Origin: Polaribacter sargassicola
Lineage (GTDB): Bacteria; Bacteroidota; Bacteroidia; Flavobacteriales; Flavobacteriaceae
Direction: 5' to 3'
DNA length: 64,000 nt
NCBI RefSeq assembly: GCF_021991835.1
Contig: NZ_JAHDAU010000005.1
Location: 248,001-312,000, forward strand
Each line of letters opens with the position of its first letter. The stretch's first letter is position 1. Of this stretch, positions 42,770-52,221 are shown one piece after another. The translations under genes were made by a program, and so were the position numbers. The notes under the pieces were generated by a model. The model was given only the letters and a program-made list of their open reading frames with translations. It did no database searches and was not told the DNA's origin.

Positions 42770-44185
42770 ATGAAAACAAAGAAATTTACCTGTATCTTAG
42801 TCTTATGTGTTAATATATTACTATTTCAATCTTGTAATGATAGTGAATTTGAAGAAAATTTAGATGAAGATATTGTTACAGCAATTACAGAAATAGAAGT
42901 AACAGACACAACAACTAGTTTAATAGTAGCATGGAGTAATCTTTGGGTTTCATTAGATCAATATACAGTAGGAATGCGACCTAATATAGTTACAAGATCT
43001 TTAGCATACATACATTTAACCGGTTATGAAACGGCAATACCGTATATGGATAATTATATATCTAATACCAGAAGAATAAACAACCTAAATATCAATACAA
43101 ATGTATTTGAAAGCAATGTAAATTTAGATTTAGCTTTAAATACTGCATACGCTGTAGCGATAGATCATTTTATGTATGAATTAGAAGCTGGAATTAGACA
43201 AAATATTTCAGATTTTGAAAGTAGCAAAAAAGAAGAATTAATTATTGGGCTTTCTGAATCTGAAATAGAAAATTCTGAAAATTGGGGAAGATATGTAGCG
43301 CAACGTGTTATTACTTATAGTGAAACAGATAGAGATGCAGAGCAGCAAATAGTTAACCAAACACCTAGTGATTATGAAGCTCCGGTTGGTGTTGGTCTTT
43401 GGACAGCAGGAGAAAATGAAAATGCTTGGTTTCCTTACTGGAGAGAAGTTAGAACTTTTGCAATAACGCCAGAGCAATCTAGTAGTACTAATTTTAATTC
43501 TGTATTACAGTATAGTACCAATAGTAATAGTACTTATTATCAACAAATGTTTGATGTTTATGAAGCTACTACAAATGCTGCTACAACCAATAGTGAAGAC
43601 TTATGGATTGCAGAATTTTGGGCAGATGATGTAGAAGGTTTAATGATTAGCCCTCCTGGTAGACACTTTTCTATAGCCAATCAATTAATAGCACAAAATG
43701 ATTTAGATTATGATGAAACTCTAGAATTATTATTAAGATTAGGTTTTGCAATGAATGATGCTGCTGTTTCTGCTTGGGATGATAAATATACTTATAATAT
43801 AGAAAGACCAAGCAATTATATTACAGCATATATAAATGATGATTTTACAACAAATTTATCTAAATTTATTAGTGGTGTTAATCCTGCATTTCCAAGTTAT
43901 CCTTCTGGACACGCTACTTTTGCGGGTGTTGCAGCGGGCGTATTTATAGATTTTTTTAATACTGATAATATCGATTTTACAGATAATACTTACAGTGGTT
44001 ATACAAATTTGCAATTTAACGGTACGCCAAGAAGTTTTACTTCATTTACAGAAATGGCATTAGAAAACGCTTATTCTAGAGTACCATTAGGTGTACATAT
44101 AGAGCAAGACGCTATTGAAGGTTTGCGTTTAGGATATGAAGTATCTAATGCGATAAACAACCTTAATTTAACTAGAAATAATTAA
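42770..44185 (+). CDS. Vanadium-dependent haloperoxidase (PAP2 superfamily)
   Basis: 471 aa with a lipoprotein signal ending LLFQSC. The vanadate-pocket residues of the family are in order: Lys339 and Arg346 (DKYTYNIERP), Ser379-Gly380-His381 (PSGHA), and Arg437 with His443 (SRVPLGVH). Family enzymes oxidise iodide, bromide or chloride with hydrogen peroxide; bacterial forms of this type from algae-associated flavobacteria are iodoperoxidases, but halide choice cannot be read here. Some members are acid phosphatases. It is on the outside of the inner or outer membrane. The gene follows the ECF/FecR/TonB trio and carries the same ECF-type promoter. Confidence 0.88.
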   Translation: MKTKKFTCILVLCVNILLFQSCNDSEFEENLDEDIVTAITEIEVTDTTTSLIVAWSNLWVSLDQYTVGMRPNIVTRSLAYIHLTGYETAIPYMDNYISNTRRINNLNINTNVFESNVNLDLALNTAYAVAIDHFMYELEAGIRQNISDFESSKKEELIIGLSESEIENSENWGRYVAQRVITYSETDRDAEQQIVNQTPSDYEAPVGVGLWTAGENENAWFPYWREVRTFAITPEQSSSTNFNSVLQYSTNSNSTYYQQMFDVYEATTNAATTNSEDLWIAEFWADDVEGLMISPPGRHFSIANQLIAQNDLDYDETLELLLRLGFAMNDAAVSAWDDKYTYNIERPSNYITAYINDDFTTNLSKFISGVNPAFPSYPSGHATFAGVAAGVFIDFFNTDNIDFTDNTYSGYTNLQFNGTPRSFTSFTEMALENAYSRVPLGVHIEQDAIEGLRLGYEVSNAINNLNLTRNN

Positions 44186-44200
44186 ATTTTTAGTCTCTTT

Positions 44201-44236
44201 AAAAATCATGGTATTTTTTATTATCATGATTTTTTT
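44201..44236. terminator. Bidirectional terminator
   Basis: AAAAATCATG with inner GTA pairing against TAT-CATGATTTTTT, between the convergent haloperoxidase and LLM genes. Confidence 0.75.
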
Positions 44237-44244
44237 ACATTAGA

Positions 44245-44277
44245 TTTAGAATAATATTTTCATAATATTATTCTAAA
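44245..44277 (-). terminator. Hairpin overlapping the LLM gene stop codon
   Basis: TTTAGAATAATATT, 5 nt, AATATTATTCTAAA: a 14-bp perfect stem whose right arm contains the end of the LLM gene (44268). It probably stabilises or ends that transcript. Confidence 0.6.
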
Positions 44278-45278
44278 TTTAATTCTTTCATAATTTCTGC
44301 AAACAATTTATAAGAACGAATTCTATCTTTTCCATCGTAAATATTTGTAACAGCAATAAGTTCATCTACTTTAGTTTTATTGATAAACTCTTTAATTTCT
44401 GCCTTTACTTTTGCTTTGCTACCAATAAAAGAATATTTTAACATTTGATGCACTTGCGGATTTTTTAAAACCTCTTTATACTCATCTGTCATAGCGGTTG
44501 GTGGTTGTACTTTATCTCTTTTTCCTGTAAAAATACCAACAATCATTCGTATAAGAGAAGTTGCTAAACTTTCTGCATATTCATCTGTATCAGCAATTAT
44601 TACATTTACACCTGCCATTATATATGGCTTTTGTAAATTATTAGAGGCCGTAAATTCTTTACGATAAATATCTATAGCATTATGTAAATGCGTTGTAGCA
44701 AAATGACTTGCAAATGCATAAGGAAGTCCTTTTTTTGCTGCTAAATGAGCGCTATCTGTACTAGAACCTAAAATATATATAGGTACATTTACGTTTTCTG
44801 CTACAGGCACTCTTACTTTTGCATTTGTATTATTAGCCGAAAAATATTGTTGTATTTTTTCTATCTCTGTAGGAAAAGATTGTGCTGCTGTCATAAAGTC
44901 AGAACGAATTGCTTGTGCTGTTTCTCTATCCGTTCCTGGTGCTCTACCTAAACCTAAATCAATTCTATTGGGATAAATAGTAGCTAAAGTACCAACTTGT
45001 TCTGCAATAATTAAAGGCGAATGATTAGGCAACATTATTCCGCCAGAACCAATACGTATTCTTTGGGTATCTGCAGCAATATAGCCCATTAATATTGTAG
45101 TAGCGCTACTAGCTATATTTGGTGAGTTGTGGTGTTCTGCTAACCAATAACGAGTATAACCAAAAGCTTCTGCTTTTTGTGCTAAATGAAGTGCATTATT
45201 ATAAGTTTCTTTAAAACTATGGTTTTTAGAAACTAATGCTAAGTCTAATATAGAGTATAATATATTCGATTTTTTCAT
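44268..45278 (-). CDS. LLM-class flavin-dependent oxidoreductase
   Basis: 336 aa from the ATG at 45278 (MKKSNILYSILDLALV); the longer frame begins outside the expected fold. Luciferase-like monooxygenase signature: YTRYWLAEHHN, RIRIGSGGIMLPNHSPL, NRIDLGLGRAPGTD and YILGSSTDSAHLAAKKGLPY. These enzymes use FMNH2 and oxygen on small substrates; the substrate is unknown. It stands alone. Confidence 0.9.
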   Translation of the reverse strand: MKKSNILYSILDLALVSKNHSFKETYNNALHLAQKAEAFGYTRYWLAEHHNSPNIASSATTILMGYIAADTQRIRIGSGGIMLPNHSPLIIAEQVGTLATIYPNRIDLGLGRAPGTDRETAQAIRSDFMTAAQSFPTEIEKIQQYFSANNTNAKVRVPVAENVNVPIYILGSSTDSAHLAAKKGLPYAFASHFATTHLHNAIDIYRKEFTASNNLQKPYIMAGVNVIIADTDEYAESLATSLIRMIVGIFTGKRDKVQPPTAMTDEYKEVLKNPQVHQMLKYSFIGSKAKVKAEIKEFINKTKVDELIAVTNIYDGKDRIRSYKLFAEIMKELNLE

Positions 45279-45344
45279 AAAAAAAGAAGTCTTCAGTTTA
45301 CGATTATTTGTACGATAAAAGTACATTATTTATAAAAAAACAAA

Positions 45345-45366
45345 GGTCCTTTTTCTACAAAAGGAC
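45345..45366 (-). terminator. Terminator behind the ggt remnant
   Basis: GGTCCTTTT / AAAAGGACC hairpin followed on the minus strand by TTTGTTTTTTT. It lies 65 bp after the gamma-glutamyltransferase remnant, so the terminator of the lost gene appears to be kept. Confidence 0.7.
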
Positions 45367-45430
45367 CAATTTGTTCTACCTGTTTTTTTAAGAAGTTAAT
45401 GTTCTAAAATAAGGTGTTTTAAGATTTTTT

Positions 45431-45613
45431 TTAATACCCAACAGCTTTATCATCGCCTCTTTTATCTGCTCCACCTTCTAATTTTCCATCTAAAAGTACT
45501 TTAATAGCATCAACTTTACCTATAATGGGTGTTCTTTTTTCGTTAATTATATAACCTTTAGATTTTAATTCTTCATTTAATTTACTTGAAAACCCATTCG
45601 GTTCAAATATCAC
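45431..45613 (-). pseudogene. Remnant of gamma-glutamyltransferase, C-terminal end
   Basis: The 60-codon frame reads like the extreme C terminus of gamma-glutamyltranspeptidases (IIFEPNGF-type start, LKSKGY, GKVDAI, KLEGGADKRGDDKAVGY). The catalytic Thr and the rest of the enzyme are absent: the frame is closed by a TAA one codon upstream of a GTG, and the next upstream sequence is the divergent barrel-protein promoter. It is most likely a deletion remnant, probably not translated. Confidence 0.7.
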
Positions 45614-45663
45614 TCTTTATTTAGCTAGTTTTAATTTAATGTTATTTTTCATTTATAAAAAAG

Positions 45664-45704
45664 TATATTTGCGCTCAATTTTAAATTTTATGGTATTGCC
45701 ATAA
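45664..45704 (+). promoter_or_regulatory. Promoter element and leader hairpin of the barrel-protein gene
   Basis: TATATTTG (45664-45671) matches the -7 form; no good -33 is seen. A hairpin TTATGG / CCATAA (45688-45704) lies in the leader of the gene that starts at 45736. Confidence 0.4.
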
Positions 45705-45735
45705 TTTTATATTATTTTTTATAAAACAATAAATT

Positions 45736-46590
45736 ATGAAACAATTAATTACAGTATTAACAGTTATTTTATTTAGTACAGTTACCTTTGGTCAATTACA
45801 AGTTTCTGCAAGTACTGGTTATGCTATTGGAAGTGCAGGTATGAAATTAGGAGAAAAAATTAATACTACTTCAACAGAAAATACTTACGGTAGTTATGGA
45901 GAAGGTTTAAATTTCCAGCTAAGAGGAACGTATTTTTTTAACAATAAGTTAGGTGCAGATTTAGCTTTTGGTTACTTAAATGGAGCAGATCAAACTATAT
46001 CTGAGGTAACTTTACCAACAACAGAAGTAAATGCAATTGCAAGAGCTCGTGCATACGGAGCTTCTCTTGCTGTAGTTTATAAATTTACAGATAATGTTTA
46101 CGGACGTTTTGGGGCTTTAATTAAAGTTGGTGGTAAAACTGAAGCTGTTGTTGCTAGTAAATCTGTTTTTTCTGATGATGAAGCTACTGCTTTGGGTTTA
46201 GATAGTGGTTCTTATACAGAAACAAATTATGTAGAAGATTTTCACGGACATTTACCATTAGGTTTTGTTGCTGCATTAGGTTATACATTTAATTTAGATG
46301 ATCATTTTAGTCTTTTTGTTGAAGGAGAATATTATGGAATTAGTTTAAAAAGAAAAGATTCTGAATTAAAATCATTTAATACAGATGTGTTTACATCTAA
46401 CGGAACTTTAGCTGTAAGCGGTTTATATACTTTAGATAATTTACCTGAAGGATATGTAAAAAACACAACTTATGTAGATGATTTATCGCATGCAGATGCT
46501 GCTACAGATGCTTCTAAAGAATTATCACAAAAAGTACCATATTCTTCATTTGGTATCAATTTTGGTATTATTTACAAGTTTAAAGGTTAA
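45736..46590 (+). CDS. Outer-membrane beta-barrel protein
   Basis: 284 aa with a signal peptide (MKQLITVLTVILFSTVTFGQ). Alternating aromatic/small-residue strands (NFQLRGTYFFNNKLGADLAFGYL, GASLAVVYKFTDNVYGRFGALIKVGG) and a final strand ending GINFGIIYKFKG suggest an 8- to 12-strand porin-like barrel. No TonB box or plug. Function unknown. Confidence 0.82.
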   Translation: MKQLITVLTVILFSTVTFGQLQVSASTGYAIGSAGMKLGEKINTTSTENTYGSYGEGLNFQLRGTYFFNNKLGADLAFGYLNGADQTISEVTLPTTEVNAIARARAYGASLAVVYKFTDNVYGRFGALIKVGGKTEAVVASKSVFSDDEATALGLDSGSYTETNYVEDFHGHLPLGFVAALGYTFNLDDHFSLFVEGEYYGISLKRKDSELKSFNTDVFTSNGTLAVSGLYTLDNLPEGYVKNTTYVDDLSHADAATDASKELSQKVPYSSFGINFGIIYKFKG

Positions 46591-46614
46591 AATAAAAACC
46601 ATTTAGAATAGTTT

Positions 46615-46653
46615 AAAGCTCATTAAAAATGATTATTTTTAATGAGCTTTTTT
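46615..46653 (+). terminator. Terminator of the barrel-protein gene
   Basis: AAAGCTCATTAAAAA / TTTTTAATGAGCTTT stem with a short loop, followed by T-run. Confidence 0.85.
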
Positions 46654-46829
46654 ATAACTTATTGTTTTAAATTAGAATTTTAATAAAATCTTTATAGATA
46701 GAGTTGGTTTATTTTTTAGAAAATAGAATAAATATAATTTTAACTTTAAATATTGCATTATTTTATAAAAACAGTATTGTTTTAGAAAAAATTAACTTAA
46801 TAAAAAGCATTTATCACTAATATTGCAAT

Positions 46830-47633
46830 ATGCAAAAAATACTATTTATAATGTGTTTATTGGTAACAATAAGCACTTTTTCTCAGAAAGACACTTTACG
46901 TGTAACACATTTAAAAGGGCAAATTATTCATGCAGAATCTAAAAAAGCATTGAGTGCTGCTCATATTTTAAACCTTAATTCTGTTAACGGAACAATTACA
47001 GATGACAAAGGTTTTTTTGATATACCTACAAAAGCAAACGATACTATTTTGGTTTCTTATCTTGGTTACGCTTCCATTAAACTTAAAATTACAAACGATT
47101 TATTGCATGGTAATGAGCTTTTAATTGGTTTATATGAAAAACCAGAAGAAGTAAAAGAAGTAGTTATAAAATCTACAAAATTAATTGGTGTTTTAGAAAT
47201 TGATATTAAACAAGTACCTAAAGATAGGTTTACAAGAATTAAAATTAATGGACTACCACAAACGTATGAGGTAGGTAAGCCAAAAGGTAAAGACTTCTCC
47301 TCTCCTATTTCGGCATTATTTCAACCAGTAGATTTCTTGTATTCACTTTTTGGAAAAAAACCAAAACAATTAGAAAAGCTTCAGAAATTAAAAAAAGAAG
47401 ATGATTTAAGAAAAATGTTAGCTGGTAAATTTGATAGAGAAGTAATGATGGAATACCTACAAATGGACAGACAAGAACTTTCTGAACTTTTATCAGATTG
47501 TAATTATTCTGAATATTTTGTAAAAAAAGCATCAGATTTACAAATGATAGAAGCTGTTTTAGATTGCTACGAAAATTATAAAGCATTAAAAAACGGAAAA
47601 ATAGACAGAGATAAAATACCTGTAAAAAACTAA
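46830..47633 (+). CDS. Exported carboxypeptidase-like regulatory-domain protein
   Basis: 267 aa with a signal peptide (MQKILFIMCLLVTISTFSQ). Residues about 28-110 form a CarboxypepD_reg-like beta-sandwich (LKGQIIHAESKKALSAAHILN, then GTITDDKGFFDIPT), the unit that also caps TonB receptors, but no receptor follows. The second half (about 150-260) is helical with no family I can name. Such proteins are common in the Bacteroidota envelope and are of unknown role. Confidence 0.8.
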   Translation: MQKILFIMCLLVTISTFSQKDTLRVTHLKGQIIHAESKKALSAAHILNLNSVNGTITDDKGFFDIPTKANDTILVSYLGYASIKLKITNDLLHGNELLIGLYEKPEEVKEVVIKSTKLIGVLEIDIKQVPKDRFTRIKINGLPQTYEVGKPKGKDFSSPISALFQPVDFLYSLFGKKPKQLEKLQKLKKEDDLRKMLAGKFDREVMMEYLQMDRQELSELLSDCNYSEYFVKKASDLQMIEAVLDCYENYKALKNGKIDRDKIPVKN

Positions 47634-47640
47634 AAATAAA

Positions 47641-47673
47641 AAAGGGTCAAAAGTAATTTACTTTTGACCCTTT
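47641..47673 (+). terminator. Terminator
   Basis: AAAGGGTCAAAAGTA / TACTTTTGACCCTTT, a 15-bp perfect stem with a 3-nt loop directly after the stop codon. Confidence 0.85.
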
Positions 47674-47825
47674 TCATCAACTATTAAAACTAACTAAAAA
47701 TGATTAACCATTCTTACTTATAAGACACATAATTCTTATATAAGTTACATAATAAAAGTATTTTAACATAAAATTAAGTTTTAAGCATTTCTTTAATTTG
47801 CAAAAAAGCTTCTTTTAAGTATTAT

Positions 47826-47870
47826 AAAAAACAAAGAATCTAGCTTTTATAGCTAGATTCTTTGTTTTTT
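47826..47870 (-). terminator. Terminator of the SPFH gene
   Basis: A 20-bp perfect stem (AAAAAACAAAGAATCTAGCT and its complement) with a 5-nt loop, ending in a T-run on both sides. Confidence 0.85.
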
Positions 47871-47887
47871 ATTTTAAACTATAGTTT

Positions 47888-48718
47888 TTATTGATTTCCA
47901 AGAATAATTGGCATTCCAGACTCACCAGAGCCTATAACAATTACTTTACTGTTTGGAGATTTAGAAAGCTCTAAAGTTGCACTAATTCCTTTTTCTTGTA
48001 AAATTTTATCGGTTAAAGAGGCACTTAAAATTTTATTTGCAACAGCTTTACCTTCTGCATCAATTTTTTGTCTTTGTGCTTCTTTTTCTGCTTTTGCAAT
48101 TCTAAACTCGTATTCTAAAGACTCTTGTTCTTGTTTTAGTTTTGTTTCAATTGCAGTTCTAATAGTAGTAGGTAATTTAACATCTTCTACTAAAACACGT
48201 TTTACAATTAAAAATTGATCTTTTAAAACAATTTTAATTTCATCTAAAATTTCTTGTTCTATAACATCTCTTTTACTAGAATATAATTGCTCTGGTGTAT
48301 AACGTCCTACAACACTTCTTGCAGCTGCATTTATAGCAGGATCTAGCAATTCATGTTCGTAATCTTCACCTTTTGTTTTTATCAATTTACCTAAATTGTT
48401 AAACTCTGGTTCGTACCATATTGTACCGTTTACTTTAACTTCTAAACCATTAACAGATAGTACATTCATTTCATCAGAAATAGATTGCTGACGTACTTTT
48501 CTTACAATCATCTTGTTCCAAGGAAGTACAATATGAAAACCTTCTCCATAAGTTTTTTCTGTATTTATACCATTACCTAATGTTTCAAAAATTACACCTC
48601 CTTCACCAGGACCAATAGTTACAGTAGATTTAGAGAATATAATTAATACAATTACTGCTATAATTATTATAAAAACTCCTCCTTTTGGAAACTTAATATC
48701 CAATTGATTACTTGCCAT
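47888..48718 (-). CDS. SPFH/prohibitin-family membrane protein
   Basis: 276 aa: one N-terminal membrane helix (about 14-31), the SPFH/Band 7 domain (about 33-200; PGEGGVIFETLGNGI, EGFHIVLPWNKMIVRKVR, DPAINAAARSVVGRYTPEQLYSSKR) and a charged coiled-coil (about 200-240) before a short tail. Prohibitin-like proteins form rings in the inner membrane that confine proteases and organise lipids. No obvious partner is next to it. Confidence 0.9.
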   Translation of the reverse strand: MASNQLDIKFPKGGVFIIIIAVIVLIIFSKSTVTIGPGEGGVIFETLGNGINTEKTYGEGFHIVLPWNKMIVRKVRQQSISDEMNVLSVNGLEVKVNGTIWYEPEFNNLGKLIKTKGEDYEHELLDPAINAAARSVVGRYTPEQLYSSKRDVIEQEILDEIKIVLKDQFLIVKRVLVEDVKLPTTIRTAIETKLKQEQESLEYEFRIAKAEKEAQRQKIDAEGKAVANKILSASLTDKILQEKGISATLELSKSPNSKVIVIGSGESGMPIILGNQ

Positions 48719-48761
48719 TTTTTTTATTTTAAAATTCTTTCAAATTTACAATTTTAAATCA

Positions 48762-49661
48762 TCAAACACCTTTAATATAATCAGAATCTTCTTTAACAAC
48801 TTCTAACTCTATGGTAACGTGTTCTATATTAAAATCATCATGTAAAAGTGTTTTTAAAGTATTTTTTAGGTCATTGGTTTTTTGCCAATTTACAGCATCT
48901 TTAAGCATTAGATGGATTGTTAAAATATGATATTCTCCATCCATTGTCCATAAATGACAGTCTTCTACACTTATTATTTCATCAAAAACAACAATTCTTT
49001 CTTTAATTTTATCAACAGAAACTTCTATTGGTGTTGCTTGTAAAATGATACGAATACTTTCTTTACCGTTTTTAAAAACATTAAATAAGATAAAACCAGC
49101 AATCATTAAAGATAAAAGAGGATCTAAAAAAGGGACATTATAAAATTGCATTACAATACTAGCAGTTAAAACGGCTACCCAACCTAAAACATCTTCTAAC
49201 ATATGTAAAGAAACCACTCTTTCGTTAATAGAAGTTCCTTTTCTTAATTTTAATACAGCAGCACCGTTAACAATAATCCCTAAAATGGCAATCCACATCA
49301 TTCCTTTAGTATTAGAGGCTTCTGGGTTAATTATTCTTGGTATTGCTTTAATAATGATTAAAATAGATCCTATTAATAAAATTAAAGAGTTTATAATAGC
49401 ACCCAATAAAGAGTATCTTTTAAAACCGTATGTAAAAATTTTTGTTGGTTTTTTATTTGATATTTTTTGAAAATACCAAGCTAAACCTAAACTTATACTA
49501 TCTCCTAAATCATGAATTGCATCAGAAGTAATAGCTAAACTATTTGTGTAAATTCCACCAATAAACTCTACAATAGAAAAAAATAAGTTTAAAAAAAAAG
49601 CAGTACTTATATTTTCTGTTGATGTATGTTGATGACCGCTATGATGATGATGATGCCCCAT
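48762..49661 (-). CDS. CDF-family zinc efflux transporter (ZitB-like)
   Basis: 299 aa from the ATG at 49661, where the protein begins MGHHHHHSGHQH, a natural His cluster of the kind that loads Zn onto ZitB/ZnT proteins. Six helices; zinc-site motifs HxxxD-type SDAIHDLGDS in helix 2 and SLHMLEDVLGW in helix 5; a cytoplasmic C-terminal dimer domain (about 215-299; EDCHLWTMDGEYHILTIHL). It exports zinc or cadmium with proton exchange. It is not in the Zur cluster, as expected for an efflux gene. A thioesterase gene lies upstream. Confidence 0.9.
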   Translation of the reverse strand: MGHHHHHSGHQHTSTENISTAFFLNLFFSIVEFIGGIYTNSLAITSDAIHDLGDSISLGLAWYFQKISNKKPTKIFTYGFKRYSLLGAIINSLILLIGSILIIIKAIPRIINPEASNTKGMMWIAILGIIVNGAAVLKLRKGTSINERVVSLHMLEDVLGWVAVLTASIVMQFYNVPFLDPLLSLMIAGFILFNVFKNGKESIRIILQATPIEVSVDKIKERIVVFDEIISVEDCHLWTMDGEYHILTIHLMLKDAVNWQKTNDLKNTLKTLLHDDFNIEHVTIELEVVKEDSDYIKGV

Positions 49662-49709
49662 GTTTGTTTTTAATAGATAGATACTTTTTTTTATTAAAAG
49701 ATGCAAATA

Positions 49710-50102
49710 TTATTTATCACTTAATCTATCTTTAACATATTCTATTTCTGTTTTACCGTGTTCTTTAGGATTGCCGTCTTCATCTAAAGAAACCATAACA
49801 ATTTTATCTATTTCTATAATTGTTTTTCTTGTTAGTTTGTTTCTTACACTACAAGTTAAAGTTATAGAAGTTCTACCATATTTAACAACATCAATTCCTA
49901 TTTCTATAATATCACCTTGTCTTGCAGAACTTACAAAATCTATTTCAGACATGTATTTAGTAACCGTTTTAGGTATTTCTAGCTGTATTATTGCATAAAT
50001 GGCAACTTCTTCATCAATTAATTGCAAAAGTCTACCACCAAATAAAGTACCATTAGGGTTTAAATCTTCTGGTTTTACCCATTTTCTTGTGTGAAATCTC
50101 AT
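49710..50102 (-). CDS. Acyl-CoA thioesterase, hotdog fold
   Basis: 130 aa. The hotdog motif with active-site Asn/Asp region (EDLNPNGTLFGGRLLQLIDEE-like, with TLFGG and the helix Asp) and the second strand FVSSARQGDIIEIG place it in the YciA/BFIT-type acyl-CoA thioesterases. It hydrolyses acyl-CoA of unknown chain length. It sits between the VWA-like gene (12 bp) and the CDF gene. Confidence 0.88.
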   Translation of the reverse strand: MRFHTRKWVKPEDLNPNGTLFGGRLLQLIDEEVAIYAIIQLEIPKTVTKYMSEIDFVSSARQGDIIEIGIDVVKYGRTSITLTCSVRNKLTRKTIIEIDKIVMVSLDEDGNPKEHGKTEIEYVKDRLSDK

Positions 50103-50114
50103 ATATTCTTATTT

Positions 50115-52142
50115 TTATATTTTTCCATAATATTTTCTTACAAACCATTCTATTGTAAGTAAACTAATTATTACAAATAAAATCCATTGCCAATCTATTA
50201 AATTTTGTTCTTTAGATGTAGATTGTTGTATTGTATAAAAAGATTTATTTTTTAATAATTCTTCTTTTAAGTTTTTAAACTGATTATTATAAAATTGCTT
50301 TCCGCCAGAACTTATTGCTAGCTTATTTAACTTTTTATTATCTGCATTTGTAAATTGTTCTTCAATTTGATAATCTGTAATTTTAAACTTGCCAATTTTA
50401 GTAATGTTTTGCCCTTTTACACTAACTTTATAATTGTAGTTACCAGGATTAAGAACCTCTGTATAAACCTGATAAGAATTATTATTTAATGTAAATGGTA
50501 ATTTTATTATTTTATTAGTATCGGTATTTGTAAGGGCAATTTCTAAATTAGCTCTGGTATCAAATTGATAATTTTTATCTGTATAAATTGCTGAAATATT
50601 TACAGTTGAATTTGCGGTGTACAAATTTTCTACATCTACCTCTAAACGACTTCTTTTTTTATTGTTTGCTAAAAATTGAATTAAGTTTCCAATAAATTCA
50701 TCAAATTCATTAAAAGAACTAGAATTTAAAAAACTAGCAGATCTCCATTTCCAAATTCCTTCACCAAATAAAATGCCTATTTTTTTGTTATTTTCTTCTA
50801 TTGTTGCCAATAAAGGCTGATTTGTTTGTAAACCTTTTATATTTTGAAATAATAAAATTTGATGTTCTTTGTAGATATTAATATCTCCATAAAAATCTAT
50901 TAGGGGCGGAAATTGATTAAAATTAATATCGTTTTGAGAAAAAGGCAAAAAAGAAGGATTGTATATTGCTTGATAATTTTCTTTAAGATCGATAAAATTC
51001 TTAGAAAAACCAATATTTTGATTATTGATAAAATTCCAATTTGTTTTTTTTCCTGTTAACAAAAGATAATTTATGTTTTTAGATTGTAACAGACTTAATA
51101 TTTTATTAAATTTATTATTCGGCTGATATAAAATAACTAATTGAAAGTCATTTATTTGGTAGTTATTTTTTTCTATTAATTTAATTTCTACCGAACGCTG
51201 TTTATTAGTTTCTATCGATTTTTTTAAAACACCTAAATCTGGATGTAGAATAGAGCTTAAAATTAAAATTTTTGTTTGCTGATCTATTACTTCTACAGAA
51301 AAGTTTTTAGAATTATTTTTTACATTTTTTTCTCCTGAAATTTTTTGAATTGTTGCAGAATAATATTGCAAACCTTTTTTATCTGAAACTAAATTAGTTG
51401 TAATTGTTTGCGAGTTATTTTTTTCAGAAAAGTTAACATTTTTGGTAAAAACAGTTTTACCATTTTTACTAATAATTAATTTAGAAGAAACAGGTTTTTC
51501 TCCTTCGTAATTCAATAAAATTTCAACAGGAAATTGATTCTTTACAAAACTATACTTGTTAACATTTAAATGACTTATTTTTAAATCAGTATATTTAGTT
51601 GTATCTCCAAAAACTATTGGATAAACTTTCTGTTTAGATTTAATAAACTCATAATCATCACCTATTGTTTGGTTACCATCAGATAATAAAATTATTGGTG
51701 CTATTTTGTTTTTATTTAATTCATTTGCAGAAATAATTGCTTTAGAAATATTAGTTTCATTCTCTGTAAACGTAAAAGAATCTAATTGGTGTAATTTTTG
51801 CCCGAAAGAAAAACTATTAATTTCAAATTTTTTCTGTAAATCTTTATCTTCTATAATGTTATTAGCAAAAGAAGTTAGATTTTTTTGTTCCTTAAAAAAA
51901 GAAATTGACTTAGAATTATCAATTAAAACATTTAAAGTTGGTTTACTTTCTTCTAATTTTAAAGTTTTTATTTTAGGATTAATAAGCAGTAATAACAACA
52001 AAAAAAGACTGATGGCTTTTAAAGAAAACAATAAGACGTGTAATTTAGAGTTCTTTTTTTCTTTATAAAAATATTGAAAAAAAGCAACAAGAACACTTAA
52101 TAAAAGTGCTAAAAAAATATAAAAGAGAGTTATAATTTGCAA
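50115..52142 (-). CDS. VWA-like domain membrane protein
   Basis: 675 aa. Two N-terminal helices (about 5-25, 35-56), then a periplasmic region starting with a von Willebrand-like fold: TLNVLIDNSKSIS carries the D-x-S-x-S MIDAS pattern and PIILLSDGNQTIGDDYEF follows. Further Ig-like and strand-rich domains lead to a C-terminal helix (WILFVIISLLTIEWFV). Related to BatA/BatB-type proteins but not next to the MoxR cluster. Function unknown. Confidence 0.8.
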   Translation of the reverse strand: MQIITLFYIFLALLLSVLVAFFQYFYKEKKNSKLHVLLFSLKAISLFLLLLLLINPKIKTLKLEESKPTLNVLIDNSKSISFFKEQKNLTSFANNIIEDKDLQKKFEINSFSFGQKLHQLDSFTFTENETNISKAIISANELNKNKIAPIILLSDGNQTIGDDYEFIKSKQKVYPIVFGDTTKYTDLKISHLNVNKYSFVKNQFPVEILLNYEGEKPVSSKLIISKNGKTVFTKNVNFSEKNNSQTITTNLVSDKKGLQYYSATIQKISGEKNVKNNSKNFSVEVIDQQTKILILSSILHPDLGVLKKSIETNKQRSVEIKLIEKNNYQINDFQLVILYQPNNKFNKILSLLQSKNINYLLLTGKKTNWNFINNQNIGFSKNFIDLKENYQAIYNPSFLPFSQNDINFNQFPPLIDFYGDINIYKEHQILLFQNIKGLQTNQPLLATIEENNKKIGILFGEGIWKWRSASFLNSSSFNEFDEFIGNLIQFLANNKKRSRLEVDVENLYTANSTVNISAIYTDKNYQFDTRANLEIALTNTDTNKIIKLPFTLNNNSYQVYTEVLNPGNYNYKVSVKGQNITKIGKFKITDYQIEEQFTNADNKKLNKLAISSGGKQFYNNQFKNLKEELLKNKSFYTIQQSTSKEQNLIDWQWILFVIISLLTIEWFVRKYYGKI

Positions 52143-52221
52143 TGAATTTTATTTGTTTGCAAGTTAAAAAGAACTATTTATTATAGTTATAAAATTTTAA
52201 TTTTATTTAGTTATAAAACAA

